DNA of 64,000 bases. It comes from Parcubacteria group bacterium Gr01-1014_13 (GTDB lineage Bacteria > Patescibacteria > ABY1 > Magasanikbacterales > GWA2-37-8). The DNA lies in assembly GCA_007376295.1 (NCBI GenBank), contig VMGB01000001.1, positions 372,001 to 436,000 of the forward strand, in the 5' to 3' direction. Made by a program: the position numbers and the translations under genes. Every line of letters begins with the position of its first letter. Within the stretch, counting starts at the first letter, position 1. Below are positions 1 through 8,848 of this stretch, in pieces. A model generated the notes under the pieces. The model was given only the letters and a program-made list of their open reading frames with translations, did no database searches and had not been told where the DNA came from.

Positions 1-808
1 TTTTGTAGCTATGGTATTTTACTAATTCAGATTGCTTTTTTTTATTAGCTAAAGCAGACAGGTCGCCGGCCTCTTTGGGGCCAGCCGCAGACCGATCGTG
101 GTAGGCTACCGCATCCAAAACAATATATGATTTGTGCCCAGCAGATGCCAAACGAAATGCGAGATCTACATCTTCTTTGTATGAATGATATGACTGGTCA
201 AAAATACTGCCATCTGCATACGCAACACTTTTTAAGGCCAAGGCTCGAAATGCAGGCAACGCGCCGGAAACTCCAAACACAGGCAATGCAAGGGATGAAA
301 AATTAGTTTTTATTTCTGACCAATTTTTTTGGGCATGGCTCTCCATAACTCGCCTACTGCGATAAACTTCCAATCCTAAAGTGTCAATTTGATCGGTAAA
401 ACTTTTTTGCAAGTCATTTACGGCTTGATTAAAATTCCATCTCATCAATCTTGGGGAAACAGAAGTGGCTTCTGGGCGTTCATCCAAAAACATGACAATT
501 TTCTCCAAACAATCTGCTTTTAAATACATGTCTTGATTGAGCAACAACATGTATTCACTTTTAGATTCTCTAAACACCTGATTATGTCCGCCGGCAAACC
601 CCAAGTTATTTTCATTTTCAATAATTTTGTATGGAACAGGGAAAATACTCAATTCTTTTTTAATCAGCTCCAACGTATTATCACTAGAATTATTGTCGAC
701 CACAAAAAGTGTCCAATCCTTGTATGTCTGTTGGCGTAGTGAATCAAAAAGAAAGGGTATATACTTTGCCCCATTCCAGACTACAAGATGAACTGATAAT
801 TTAGCCAT
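1..808 (-). CDS. GT2 family glycosyltransferase (C-terminus cut by window edge)
   Basis: The frame is open on the minus strand from an ATG at 806-808 to the window edge, about 269 codons with no stop, so the C-terminus is missing. My translation starts MAKLSVHLVVWNG and shows the GT-A hallmarks: VVDNNSSDNT, an acceptor-side NQDM in place of DxD, and the late YKEDVDLAFRL motif. This is a family 2 inverting glycosyltransferase of the rhamnosyltransferase (WbbL/RfbF-like) type, expected to act at the cytoplasmic membrane on a lipid-linked glycan. It sits four nucleotides downstream of another GT2 gene, so the two are probably co-transcribed. Donor and acceptor cannot be read from the sequence. 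Confidence 0.85.
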   Translation of the reverse strand, partial: MAKLSVHLVVWNGAKYIPFLFDSLRQQTYKDWTLFVVDNNSSDNTLELIKKELSIFPVPYKIIENENNLGFAGGHNQVFRESKSEYMLLLNQDMYLKADCLEKIVMFLDERPEATSVSPRLMRWNFNQAVNDLQKSFTDQIDTLGLEVYRSRRVMESHAQKNWSEIKTNFSSLALPVFGVSGALPAFRALALKSVAYADGSIFDQSYHSYKEDVDLAFRLASAGHKSYIVLDAVAYHDRSAAGPKEAGDLSALANKKKQSELVKYHSYK

Positions 809-812
809 ACAA

Positions 813-1586
813 TTAACTCTTTCTCCATTTCCAAAAATATTGCACCATGCTTTTGATAAACTGCTTTTGTTTCCAAAAAAAGTTTATCTTTTTAAAACTC
901 TGCCCGACATAATCTACGCAACTAATAACCGGGGTGTAAACAACTTTTAATCCCATTTTTTTAACCTCTCGGCAAAGATCAACATCTTCAAACCAGATAA
1001 AATATCTGGGATCAAAGGCCCAGCCTAATTTTTCGTAGACCTGCCGGCGCATTATCATAAATGAACCGCGCACTGAATCTACTTCTTGTTCTATATCCGG
1101 ATTAAAATCTTTGAATAAATAATTATCAACAATATTTGGGAATAGATGCGGTAATTTTAAAATTATAGCTAATTGATCCCAAATTGTCGGAAAACGTCTA
1201 GGCAAAGCGCTTCTATTTAATTTTCCATGCTGATCTACCAACTTACAGCTAGCCAATCCCACATCTGGATGACTACGCATCCAATCTACCATTTTGTCCA
1301 GACTTCCCTCTTCTACCAGCATATCTGGGTTTAAAAAAAGCAAAAACTCGCCCATAGCGAGTTTGGCTGCTTGATTATTAGGGGAACCAAATCCCCTGTT
1401 TTTTTCGTTTTTTAATAACCTAACTCCTCCCGTTTTCTCTATCAGCTCTACCGTATTATCGGTAGAAGCATTATCGACAATAATTTCTTCAAAAGAAATA
1501 TTTTTGCAGCCGGCTTTGACTGATTTTATTTGCTTTTCAATCAGTTCGGCTCCATTCCAAGTAACAGTAATTACAGATAAATCCAT
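813..1586 (-). CDS. GT2 family glycosyltransferase
   Basis: A 257-residue GT-A glycosyltransferase. It has the nucleotide-binding VDNASTDNTVELI stretch, a NPDM motif in the DxD position and the WFEDVDLCREV motif that supplies the catalytic base region in WbbL-type rhamnosyltransferases. The frame can be extended by three codons to a TTG, but the ATG at 1584-1586 gives the usual family start (MDLSVITVTWNG), so I chose that. It follows the phosphoglucose/phosphomannose isomerase gene by 13 nt and precedes another GT2 by 4 nt. The sugar transferred is unknown; rhamnose is possible because rhamnose synthesis genes lie just upstream. Confidence 0.88.
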   Translation of the reverse strand: MDLSVITVTWNGAELIEKQIKSVKAGCKNISFEEIIVDNASTDNTVELIEKTGGVRLLKNEKNRGFGSPNNQAAKLAMGEFLLFLNPDMLVEEGSLDKMVDWMRSHPDVGLASCKLVDQHGKLNRSALPRRFPTIWDQLAIILKLPHLFPNIVDNYLFKDFNPDIEQEVDSVRGSFMIMRRQVYEKLGWAFDPRYFIWFEDVDLCREVKKMGLKVVYTPVISCVDYVGQSFKKINFFWKQKQFIKSMVQYFWKWRKS

Positions 1587-1599
1587 ACAGTACAATTAA

Positions 1600-2664
1600 T
1601 TATTTTTTCAATTGGTCTTTAAAAAAATCAACCAAAGGAATAGCTGTAGGATCTATGCCTTGTAACATGGCAGAATAAAAACTGACATAGCTGCCTAAAA
1701 CAAGCACCTCGCAAGCCTGTAGTAACTTTTTCTTTTCCTGGCACTGATATGAAGTAAATGAAATTTTTTTGTTATCTAAAACCTGTTTGGTGATTTCGTA
1801 TCTTTTTTGTAAACGTTTGTCGTACAACTGCGATTCCAATAAAACAAACTTGATATCATTTTTATTGCTTCCTGGAAAAGAAGTTCCTTCCATCAAATGG
1901 TGATTCATTTCTGGAACTATAAAATAACCGGCAAATCTTTTGGCATTCTCGTTCATTTGGTTGGCCGCTATATGCGCGTTACCAGCCAAATGTTCTGAAG
2001 ACAGATACCATACGCTTTTACCAAGCAGGCTTGTAGCCAACTGTTTAGCCAAATTATTTACTTCCGGTTTATCAACACCAAAAAATAAATTAAATTTAGA
2101 AATTGTTTGTAGGGCATTTTTAACTTCTGCCGGAGATAGTTTGAGTAAGCCGACATTTGCTAGTAAAGCAATCTGACCAAAAATAGAATATCCGAGCCCC
2201 ATTCTTGGCGACCCGCACGGATTGTTGTTGGTAGTAAAAATTAGCGCAGGAATTTTATTCTTTTTTGCCCAATCGGCCAATTTACCACCGGAACAAATCA
2301 CCATCACTTTTGCTTTCTTCTTTTTGGCATCAGCGGCTGCGCTGACAATTTCTTCGGTTGATCCAGAATAACTAGAAGCAATAACTAATGATTTTTCGTT
2401 TACAAATCTTGGAGCGTCATACCCATTTACAATTTCTACAGGAATTTGCAGGCTTTCTAGAAAAACTGATTTGATAAGGTGCGCGCCTAAAGCTGAACCA
2501 CCCATACCCAAAACCACCATGTTATTTACTTTTTTATATCCCGACGGAATTTTAACTTTTTTTGTCAAAGCCAAAACTTCTTCCACTTGCTTACCAAGCA
2601 ACTGGATACTGCCAAGCATATTCTGTGAGTCTAAAGCCGATATTTTTGCTTTGTCGTCTAACAT
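1600..2664 (-). CDS. Bifunctional phosphoglucose/phosphomannose isomerase
   Basis: A 354-residue SIS-domain protein of the archaeal/CPR type bifunctional phosphoglucose/phosphomannose isomerase family. Visible features are the N-terminal SIS motif (VLGMGGSALGAHLIKS), the phosphate-binding serine cluster SSYSGSTEE and a second SIS-like half containing MNENAKRFAGYF and EMNHH. Length fits the family. It interconverts fructose 6-phosphate with glucose 6-phosphate and mannose 6-phosphate, the entry to the dTDP-, UDP- and GDP-sugars made elsewhere in this window. A good promoter (TTTACA-17-TAAAAT) lies directly upstream, so it starts a transcription unit that continues into two GT2 genes. Confidence 0.9.
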   Translation of the reverse strand: MLDDKAKISALDSQNMLGSIQLLGKQVEEVLALTKKVKIPSGYKKVNNMVVLGMGGSALGAHLIKSVFLESLQIPVEIVNGYDAPRFVNEKSLVIASSYSGSTEEIVSAAADAKKKKAKVMVICSGGKLADWAKKNKIPALIFTTNNNPCGSPRMGLGYSIFGQIALLANVGLLKLSPAEVKNALQTISKFNLFFGVDKPEVNNLAKQLATSLLGKSVWYLSSEHLAGNAHIAANQMNENAKRFAGYFIVPEMNHHLMEGTSFPGSNKNDIKFVLLESQLYDKRLQKRYEITKQVLDNKKISFTSYQCQEKKKLLQACEVLVLGSYVSFYSAMLQGIDPTAIPLVDFFKDQLKK

Positions 2665-2687
2665 ATTTAATAATTAAAAGTTATGCT

Positions 2688-2716
2688 ATTTTAGCAATTT
2701 TGGCATATTTTGTAAA
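2688..2716 (-). promoter_or_regulatory. Sigma-70 type promoter for the isomerase gene
   Basis: On the minus strand TTTACA (2711-2716) and TAAAAT (2688-2693) are separated by 17 bases, 24 nt ahead of the isomerase start codon. Inferred from similarity to the consensus. Confidence 0.6.
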
Positions 2717-2733
2717 GAAAAAAATAACATACT

Positions 2734-2761
2734 AAAAAGACCCGTTTCAGTAGATCTTTTT
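2734..2761 (-). terminator. Probable factor-independent terminator
   Basis: Minus-strand arms AAAAAGATC and GGGTCTTTTT pair over nine positions with one wobble and end in a short T run, 18 nt past the stop of the NRS/ER-like gene. The stem is AT-rich, so strength is uncertain. Confidence 0.45.
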
Positions 2762-2778
2762 GCTCCTGGCTATTAGAT

Positions 2779-3627
2779 TTAATTACTAGCTTTTTTCAGC
2801 GCGGCGTATTTTTTCATCGTATCAACTACAGCTTCCTTTATCGGTCGCATATGAATACCCAATTTTTCCAAATTTTCCGATTGTAAAAAATTATTTGATC
2901 TTAATTTTTTAGCTAATCCGGTTGTAACCAATTCCTCCTCTGTAATCCATTCATTGGCATGATTTGGGTCAACATATTCTTTGTACAAAGCAATAAGCTC
3001 TTTATGCTTTAGAGTTCCGGGATTGGTAACATGAAATATTCCGGTTGCCTGTTTTTCCAAAAGCTGCGCAAAAACATGAATCATATCTTCCAAAACCGTT
3101 ACGCTGTTTTCCACATCAATAACTTTTTTATAAGATGCCAATTTGTCAATTAAATTTCCCGGAGAAGAAATATAATCTATAGGCATGCGAATACGGCCGA
3201 TACCCACGTTGGGCAAAGTGGACAAAACTAAATCAGCGGCATATTTGGCGCGGCTATAAACTGCGGAAGGGTTAGCAAAATCACTTTCTTTCCAGCCTTT
3301 TGGATCGGGTGATTCGCCATAAAATACACAACCACTACCCATATGCAGTAAATATACATTTTTTTTCTGACAGGCCTCGGCCAGCATTATCGGCAAAACT
3401 GTGTTACCAAACATTGTTTCCAATTGGTGAGTTTCGCACCAGTCGACATTTGGCTTACCAGTAATTCCGGCAGCATTAAGAACCGAATCAGGTTTGTGTT
3501 CATCTAACAAATCCTCCGCGTCTTTTACCGAAGTAATAATCTTACCGGATAAAACTGCATCCGGCCAAGCGCCGGCACAGCGAGTACCCATAAAACCATT
3601 GCCGATAATTAAAATCTTTTTCGCCAT
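2779..3627 (-). CDS. NRS/ER-like bifunctional 4-keto-6-deoxyglucose 3,5-epimerase/4-reductase
   Basis: A 282-residue short SDR. It resembles the plant nucleotide-rhamnose synthase/epimerase-reductase (NRS/ER, C-terminal half of RHM) more closely than bacterial RmlD. Recognisable family stretches are NAAGITGKPNVDWCE (51-65), the SGC motif with Cys100, YSRAK (Tyr124, Lys128), RIRMPI, the KVI...NSVTVLED segment and FHVTNPG. In that family one enzyme performs both 3,5-epimerisation and 4-reduction, replacing RmlC and RmlD. The gene lies 1 nt from rmlB, so the pair would convert dTDP- or UDP-glucose to the L-rhamnose nucleotide. No RmlA or RmlC is seen in the window. Assignment is from remembered family motifs; the exact nucleotide is unknown. 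Confidence 0.8.
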   Translation of the reverse strand: MAKKILIIGNGFMGTRCAGAWPDAVLSGKIITSVKDAEDLLDEHKPDSVLNAAGITGKPNVDWCETHQLETMFGNTVLPIMLAEACQKKNVYLLHMGSGCVFYGESPDPKGWKESDFANPSAVYSRAKYAADLVLSTLPNVGIGRIRMPIDYISSPGNLIDKLASYKKVIDVENSVTVLEDMIHVFAQLLEKQATGIFHVTNPGTLKHKELIALYKEYVDPNHANEWITEEELVTTGLAKKLRSNNFLQSENLEKLGIHMRPIKEAVVDTMKKYAALKKASN

Positions 3628-3628
3628 A

Positions 3629-4630
3629 TTATTTGTATTGCTTTTTATAATACTCCAGATACTCGCCGCTTTTTAATTTTCTCCACCAAGACTCATTGGC
3701 ACGATACCATTCAATGGTTTCTTCCAAACCCTCGCCAAAATCCTTTTCGGGCTCCCAACCTAAATCTTCTTTTATTTTACTCCAATTAATAGAATAACGT
3801 CTATCGTGACCAGGACGGTCTTTGACCGGCTCAATCATTTCCTCGCCCTGTCCCATTTCCGCTAAAATTAATTTTGTTAGCTCTACATTTTCTATTTCCT
3901 GGCCAGTGCCGATGTTATAAACTTCTCCGGGTTCGGCTTTATGCAATAACAAATCAATGGCGCGGCAATGATCGCTAGTATGAATCCATTCTCTAACATT
4001 TTTACCATCGCCGTACAATGGCACTTTTTTTCCTTCCAAAAGATTGGTTATAAATAAAGGAATAATTTTTTCCGGATATTGATTAGCGCCGTAAAAATTA
4101 CAGCTATGCGAAACAACTACTGGTGTTTGATAAGTAACAAAATACGCGCGGCACAGATGATCGCCTCCGGCTTTGGCTGCAGCATATGGACTGTTGGGCG
4201 CAAACGGAGATTCTTCGGTAAAACTCCCCTTCTCAATACTTCCATAAACTTCGTCGGTAGAGACCTGGACCATCTTTTTTAAATTAAATTTTTTGGTAAC
4301 TTCAAGCAGATTAAATGTACCCAAAACATCAGTGCGTAAAAATGCGTCTGGATCCATAATTGATCTGTCCACATGAGTTTCAGCAGCATAATTTACAATT
4401 GCTTCAATACCGAACTCTTGCACAGTTTTTTCTAATATTTCGCGGTCGCAAATATCACCTTGGACAAATTTATAGCGCGGATCATTTTCTACCTCGTGTA
4501 AGTTTTCCAAATAGCCAGCATAAGTTAATTTATCAAAATTCACCACCTGGTAATCGGGGTACTTTGCCAAAATATATTTTATGAAGTGCGAACCCATAAA
4601 ACCGGCTCCGCCACAAACTAACAATTTCAT
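3629..4630 (-). CDS. rmlB: dTDP-glucose 4,6-dehydratase
   Basis: A 333-residue extended SDR with clear RmlB motifs: GGAGFMGSHF nucleotide-binding loop, NYAAETHVDRSI, VSTDEVYGSI (the DE catalytic pair of 4,6-dehydratases), and YAAAKAGGDHL for the YxxxK pair. C-terminal motifs REWIHTSDHCRAI and RPGHDRRYSIN are also typical. It converts dTDP-glucose (or UDP-glucose) to the 4-keto-6-deoxy intermediate using bound NAD. It is followed after one base by the NRS/ER-like gene, completing rhamnose synthesis, and is preceded by ftsW with a 2-nt gap. Confidence 0.95.
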   Translation of the reverse strand: MKLLVCGGAGFMGSHFIKYILAKYPDYQVVNFDKLTYAGYLENLHEVENDPRYKFVQGDICDREILEKTVQEFGIEAIVNYAAETHVDRSIMDPDAFLRTDVLGTFNLLEVTKKFNLKKMVQVSTDEVYGSIEKGSFTEESPFAPNSPYAAAKAGGDHLCRAYFVTYQTPVVVSHSCNFYGANQYPEKIIPLFITNLLEGKKVPLYGDGKNVREWIHTSDHCRAIDLLLHKAEPGEVYNIGTGQEIENVELTKLILAEMGQGEEMIEPVKDRPGHDRRYSINWSKIKEDLGWEPEKDFGEGLEETIEWYRANESWWRKLKSGEYLEYYKKQYK

Positions 4631-4632
4631 AG

Positions 4633-5745
4633 TTACTTGTAATTACTTTTTTTGCTTACACCAGCCACTATTCCCATCGCTGCCAGCATTACCAGCATGG
4701 CCGAACCACCATGACTGATAAACGGCAGGGGCACACCGGTGAGCGGTAATAGCCCTATAGTTGTGCTAATATTAAGGAAAGATTGCCAGACAAACCATAC
4801 CATAATTCCGGCAGTAAGTAAATGGCCGAACTGGTCCGGCGCTCCCTTGGCTATTTTAAACCCCCGAAAACCCAAAAATACAATAAGCACTACCAAAGCC
4901 ACGCTAATTAATAACCCCATTTCCTCGGCAATTACGGCAAAAATGGAATCTGCCTGTACTTCTGGTAAGTACTGAAACTTTTGTCGCGAATGGCCCAATC
5001 CTAGACCCCAAATCCCTCCAGATCCTACGGCCAGGAAAGATTGATTGATTTGATAGCCGATTCCTTGCGGATCCAGCTCGGGATGTAAAAAAGTTGTTAA
5101 CCTTTTTACCCTATAACTATCAGGAGCAACCACCAGCATCAGAACAAAACAAACTACCCCAATTAATCCTAAAATAGCTAAATAAATCTTGGGGGTGTCT
5201 GCTAAATAAAGCATGGCAAAAATAATCACTGCCAAAATAGACAGTGTACCAACATCTGGCTGCGCCGCGATTAACAGAACTGCTGGAGAAAGCATGGCCA
5301 AAACCGGCATTAGTCCATTTTTCCAATCTCTTAAATCCCTACCTTCAGAAAGCAGTTTGGCCAAAATTATAATTACAGCCAGTTTGGCAAACTCAGAAGG
5401 CTGTAAACTTAAACCGAGCACCTGAATCCAGCTGCGGGCGCCATTTAGCACCAAACCGACACCAGGTATAAAAACCAAAGCCAAAAGAATTAAGGCTAAT
5501 ATATAAATCACTCCGCTTAATTTTCGCAATAAATTATAATTAAGACGAGCGAAAATTAAAAATAAAAAAACTCCCGGCAATAAACCAAATAAAAATTGTT
5601 TCTTAATGAAATAAAAGGTATCACCAAACCGGGAATAACCGGCGGGCGAACTCGCCGAAGCTAACATCACCAGCCCAAATACCACTAAAATTCCAACGAG
5701 TAATAGAAACAGCCTGTCCGCTGATTTTGAAGAGGCTTCTTGCAC
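4633..5745 (-). CDS. ftsW: FtsW/RodA-family peptidoglycan glycosyltransferase (SEDS)
   Basis: A 370-residue polytopic SEDS protein with about ten hydrophobic segments. Motifs include the RSWIQVLGLSLQPSEFAKLA loop and the C-terminal PLPFISHGGSAMLV, matching the family PxPFxSYGGS signature. SEDS proteins polymerise lipid II glycan strands together with a class B PBP during division (FtsW) or elongation (RodA). I lean to FtsW because of the S-x-GGS loop form and the presence of murG in this genome region, but RodA cannot be excluded. The start is GTG, placed 2 nt after the stop of the upstream membrane-protein gene. Confidence 0.85.
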   Translation of the reverse strand: MQEASSKSADRLFLLLVGILVVFGLVMLASASSPAGYSRFGDTFYFIKKQFLFGLLPGVFLFLIFARLNYNLLRKLSGVIYILALILLALVFIPGVGLVLNGARSWIQVLGLSLQPSEFAKLAVIIILAKLLSEGRDLRDWKNGLMPVLAMLSPAVLLIAAQPDVGTLSILAVIIFAMLYLADTPKIYLAILGLIGVVCFVLMLVVAPDSYRVKRLTTFLHPELDPQGIGYQINQSFLAVGSGGIWGLGLGHSRQKFQYLPEVQADSIFAVIAEEMGLLISVALVVLIVFLGFRGFKIAKGAPDQFGHLLTAGIMVWFVWQSFLNISTTIGLLPLTGVPLPFISHGGSAMLVMLAAMGIVAGVSKKSNYK

Positions 5746-5747
5746 AC

Positions 5748-6101
5748 TTAAATGTTTAATCTAACTAGAAGTATTGTCCCGATCATTAAAAACACATGGA
5801 AAAATAAAACCCAAACGCTCATAAGCCTGGCCAAAAATTTATCTACCGAATAAAACATTAATGAAAAAAAGTAATTTAACAAAATTACCGCCAAACCAAG
5901 CAAGGGTATAAAATAAATCCTCCACCATTCACCCACCAAATCTACTCCGAAAATTATATTATAATGCAAAAAAATCTGGGCAGCATCGGGCCGAATATTG
6001 GAAATCAAATACCACCACAAAAATATTTGAATCAAAATAGTGCCTAATAATGGCACCCCGGTCCAAATATCGCGAAAATATAGCTTGGGAGAGTAAAACA
6101 T
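5748..6101 (-). CDS. Small integral membrane protein, unknown function
   Basis: A 117-residue protein with three hydrophobic stretches: about residues 15-36, a longer one around 58-85, and one at the C-terminus ending VRLNI. I do not recognise a named family. It is the first gene of a minus-strand unit with ftsW (2 nt apart), rmlB and the rhamnose synthase, and is divergent from rpmA. Its position suggests a partner of the cell-envelope machinery, but nothing in the sequence proves this. Confidence 0.7.
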   Translation of the reverse strand: MFYSPKLYFRDIWTGVPLLGTILIQIFLWWYLISNIRPDAAQIFLHYNIIFGVDLVGEWWRIYFIPLLGLAVILLNYFFSLMFYSVDKFLARLMSVWVLFFHVFLMIGTILLVRLNI

Positions 6102-6121
6102 GGTAATTTAGGGCTAGTCTA

Positions 6122-6150
6122 TTGACAATTACTATGAAATATATTATACT
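6122..6150 (+). promoter_or_regulatory. Consensus promoter for rpmA
   Basis: TTGACA (6122-6127), 17-base spacer, TATACT (6145-6150). The leader before the rpmA ATG is about 40 nt. Confidence 0.8.
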
Positions 6151-6195
6151 ATTTTTACTAAATTAATCAATCTTTCTAACTTCAATAATAAGCAT

Positions 6196-6471
6196 ATGTC
6201 CCATAAAAAAGCAGGTGGTTCTACCCGGTTGGGCCGAGATTCCAATGCCCAGCGCCTAGGAGTAAAACTCCATGACGGCCAAGCCGTACGAACCGGTATG
6301 ATCATAATCCGCCAGCGCGGTACCAAATTCCATTTAGGAAAAAATGTCAAAAGAGGCGCAGATGATACTATTTTCTCCATGGCTAATGGAAAAGTAAAAT
6401 TCACCCAACATAAACGACGTAGATTTGATGGCAGCCTAAAAATGGCAAAATTTGTCCACGTTGAAGCCTAA
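6196..6471 (+). CDS. rpmA: 50S ribosomal protein L27
   Basis: A 91-residue L27 with the strongly conserved N-terminus SHKKAGGSTRLGRDS and the GxKxxxG-type core (RLGVKLHDGQAV, IIRQRGTKFHLGKNV). L27 sits near the peptidyl-transferase centre. The protein starts MSHKKAGG, so there is no cleavable Firmicutes-type N-terminal extension. It is a single-gene plus-strand unit between a consensus promoter and a perfect terminator. The usual partner rplU (L21) is not next to it. Confidence 0.97.
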   Translation: MSHKKAGGSTRLGRDSNAQRLGVKLHDGQAVRTGMIIIRQRGTKFHLGKNVKRGADDTIFSMANGKVKFTQHKRRRFDGSLKMAKFVHVEA

Positions 6472-6483
6472 AAACAATCTTCA

Positions 6484-6514
6484 AAAAAATCCTCCCAAAT
6501 TTGGGAGGATTTTT
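6484..6514 (+). terminator. Symmetric factor-independent terminator
   Basis: A 26-bp perfect inverted repeat (AAATCCTCCCAAA / TTTGGGAGGATTT) flanked by A and T runs, 12 nt past the rpmA stop and just before the convergent epimerase stop at 6527. Because A and T runs are on both sides it may serve both strands. Confidence 0.85.
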
Positions 6515-6526
6515 AATTTATATATT

Positions 6527-7435
6527 TTATAGGCCGGCCTCTTTTTTTAATTCGGCAACACCTTCTTCTAAAGTTATTGTTGGCCCCCAGCCTAGGAGTT
6601 TTTTAATTAATGTAATATCTGCCATTGTACTTCTTGGATCTCCTGGCCTAGGATCAACAAAGATATAATCTCCTCCAATTAATTTTGCCACATCATTTAC
6701 AGTATAAGGCTTACCATTGCCTACATTCATCACTTCACCATGGCCAACTTTTTCTGATTCCATAGCTAATATGTTTGCCCTGGCAACATCATAGACATGA
6801 ATATAATCACGAAGATATTCACCATCGCCACAAATAGTCATGGGCTTTCCTTCTTTGATCTGTTTAAGAAATTTGGCTACTACTAAAGCGTAAGCACCCT
6901 CTGGATCCATGTGTGGCCCATAAAGATTAAAATAACGAAGAGAAACAGTGTTAAACTTGTAAAGTTCATAGAATAAACGGCAGTACTCTTCACCAACATA
7001 TTTTTGCAACCCATACGGACTTAACGGCGCAGGCTTCATAGTTTCTACCAAAAGATCTGACTTTTGTTCTCCATAGGCTGAAGAAGAAGCGCTATAAACC
7101 AATCTTTTTACTCCATTATCCCGGGCAGACACCAAAACATTGAGAGTTCCGCCTATATTAATATCATTGGTTTCTTGAGGATTTTCTATCGAATATGGCA
7201 TACGAGCCATTGCCGCCAGATGGAAGACTCCATCAACGCCAGCCATCACTTTGTTTATATCTTCCATGTTGCGGATGTCTCCTTCAACATATTTAACGTT
7301 GGGCTGTACTCTATCCGGAAATCTTCCGCCGCTATAATTATCAAAAGATACAACTTCATCACCTTTTGCTAAAAGCTGTTTAATAAGGTTTGTGCCGATA
7401 AAACCGGCTCCGCCGGTAACAAGATACTTTGACAT
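6527..7435 (-). CDS. NAD-dependent epimerase/dehydratase (extended SDR)
   Basis: A 302-residue extended SDR of the UDP-sugar epimerase type. It has GGAGFIGTNLIKQ for the dinucleotide loop, HLAAMARMPYS, SASSSAYGE, YGLQK (YxxxK) and RYFNLYGPHMDPEGAYA. It follows the UDP-glucose dehydrogenase gene by 4 nt. Plausible roles are therefore a UDP-glucuronate epimerase/decarboxylase or a UDP-glucose 4-epimerase. The R-Y-FN-YGP form is common to all of these, so the substrate is unassigned. Confidence 0.85.
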   Translation of the reverse strand: MSKYLVTGGAGFIGTNLIKQLLAKGDEVVSFDNYSGGRFPDRVQPNVKYVEGDIRNMEDINKVMAGVDGVFHLAAMARMPYSIENPQETNDINIGGTLNVLVSARDNGVKRLVYSASSSAYGEQKSDLLVETMKPAPLSPYGLQKYVGEEYCRLFYELYKFNTVSLRYFNLYGPHMDPEGAYALVVAKFLKQIKEGKPMTICGDGEYLRDYIHVYDVARANILAMESEKVGHGEVMNVGNGKPYTVNDVAKLIGGDYIFVDPRPGDPRSTMADITLIKKLLGWGPTITLEEGVAELKKEAGL

Positions 7436-7439
7436 AAAT

Positions 7440-8843
7440 TTAAATCTTACTTTTTAGAAACGAAGAACCTACCGCTATTACGTCATAGCCTTTACTTTGT
7501 AATTCCTCATATTTGTCTTGAACCAACCGTCTGCCGTCCATAATTAAGTATGGTGGCGGACAAATTGACTGAATTTTTTCGCCTAACAAACGGAACTGGG
7601 CCCAATCAGTTAAAATCAAACAAGCGTTGCTGCCCTTTAGCGCTTCTTCTTCTGTATCAAAATACTCTATTTTCTCATAACGAGGATCATTTTTAGGGTT
7701 AAATAGATTTTTGAACATTGGCAGCGCAGCCGGGTCATAAATCCTGATTTTACTTACGTTAGAATTAATAAGATGTCTTACTATATCAATAGCTGGAGAA
7801 TGTCTAACATCATTTGTATTTTGCTTAAAGGCTACGCCTAAAACAGTAATAACTTTTCCATCCCACGAAAAACCAGCTTCTTTTTCGGCGCGGCTATAAA
7901 AATGATCGCGCTGAAACTTGTTTGCTTCAAGCGATAATCTAATTTGATGAGTGTTGGCGCCAGCTTCTTCCATTTGATGAGCCAAAGAAGCAGCGTCTTT
8001 TATAAAACAACTACCCCCAGCGTAAACACTGTCATAAAGCCCCCAAGTGCCTATCCGGGCATCGGTATTAATTATCTGTCTAACATTTTCAAATTTTATG
8101 TTTGGAAAAAATTCACAAAGTCTGCCAATAACATCAAAGGTGACCGCCAATTTGCTAAACAAAAGATAGTTGGCCAATAATTTTCCAGCGGCCGCTTCAT
8201 ATGGATTTGTTTCAATGTATTTTACATTAGTGGAACTAAAACGGGCATATACCTCGCGCATGATCTTAAAATCCTGCTCTTTTTCAGCGCCGATTATTAC
8301 CCTATCCGGTCTGATTGATCCTTCGATAGCTTTTCCTTCGACCAAAAATTCTGGATTAGACACTACGCCAAAATTTATTACTCCATGTTCATTCATTATC
8401 TGCGCCGTCATGTTTATCATGTTCACCGGTACTGTGCTTTTATTAACAATGACAATATACTTGCTTTGCTCGCCTTTATTTCGTTTGGCTAAATGGCTAG
8501 CTAATTCGTTGGCGGCTTTATAATAATAAGACAGGTCCGATTCTCCTTCAGAACCTTCCTTTTCCGGAGTCGGCAAACACATAAAGACAGCGTCGATATC
8601 ATTTAAAGCCTTAACAACGTCATTATAATCAGCGGTAAAGGTTATTCTATCTTTATTGTTTGCAAGCATTTTACAGAGGCCATCTTCCAACAGACATGAC
8701 TCTATCTCCTCTACATTATTTGAGGCGAGCATTTTGATTTTTCTTTCATCTATATCATATACCAAAACATCATGCCCAGAGTCAGCCATTACAGCCGCGG
8801 AACAAGTACCAACATATCCAGAACCTATATATAAAATCTTCAT
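7440..8843 (-). CDS. ugd: UDP-glucose 6-dehydrogenase
   Basis: A 467-residue nucleotide-sugar dehydrogenase. The N-terminal Rossmann loop is GSGYVGTCSAA, then STVPV, NPEFLVEGKAI, the catalytic cysteine in YAGGSCFIKDAASL, and a C-terminal domain with FKQNTNDVRHSPAI and LTDWAQF. EFL(V)EG together with the long form (over 460 residues) resembles the animal/plant-like UGD class rather than the shorter TuaD class. It oxidises UDP-glucose to UDP-glucuronate with two NAD. Its immediate neighbour is an SDR that could modify the product. Confidence 0.9.
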   Translation of the reverse strand: MKILYIGSGYVGTCSAAVMADSGHDVLVYDIDERKIKMLASNNVEEIESCLLEDGLCKMLANNKDRITFTADYNDVVKALNDIDAVFMCLPTPEKEGSEGESDLSYYYKAANELASHLAKRNKGEQSKYIVIVNKSTVPVNMINMTAQIMNEHGVINFGVVSNPEFLVEGKAIEGSIRPDRVIIGAEKEQDFKIMREVYARFSSTNVKYIETNPYEAAAGKLLANYLLFSKLAVTFDVIGRLCEFFPNIKFENVRQIINTDARIGTWGLYDSVYAGGSCFIKDAASLAHQMEEAGANTHQIRLSLEANKFQRDHFYSRAEKEAGFSWDGKVITVLGVAFKQNTNDVRHSPAIDIVRHLINSNVSKIRIYDPAALPMFKNLFNPKNDPRYEKIEYFDTEEEALKGSNACLILTDWAQFRLLGEKIQSICPPPYLIMDGRRLVQDKYEELQSKGYDVIAVGSSFLKSKI

Positions 8844-8848
8844 GATAA

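Noticed and set aside
2779..3627. Reading the SDR as conventional RmlD
   Set aside because: Several stretches match plant NRS/ER much better and no RmlC gene accompanies it.
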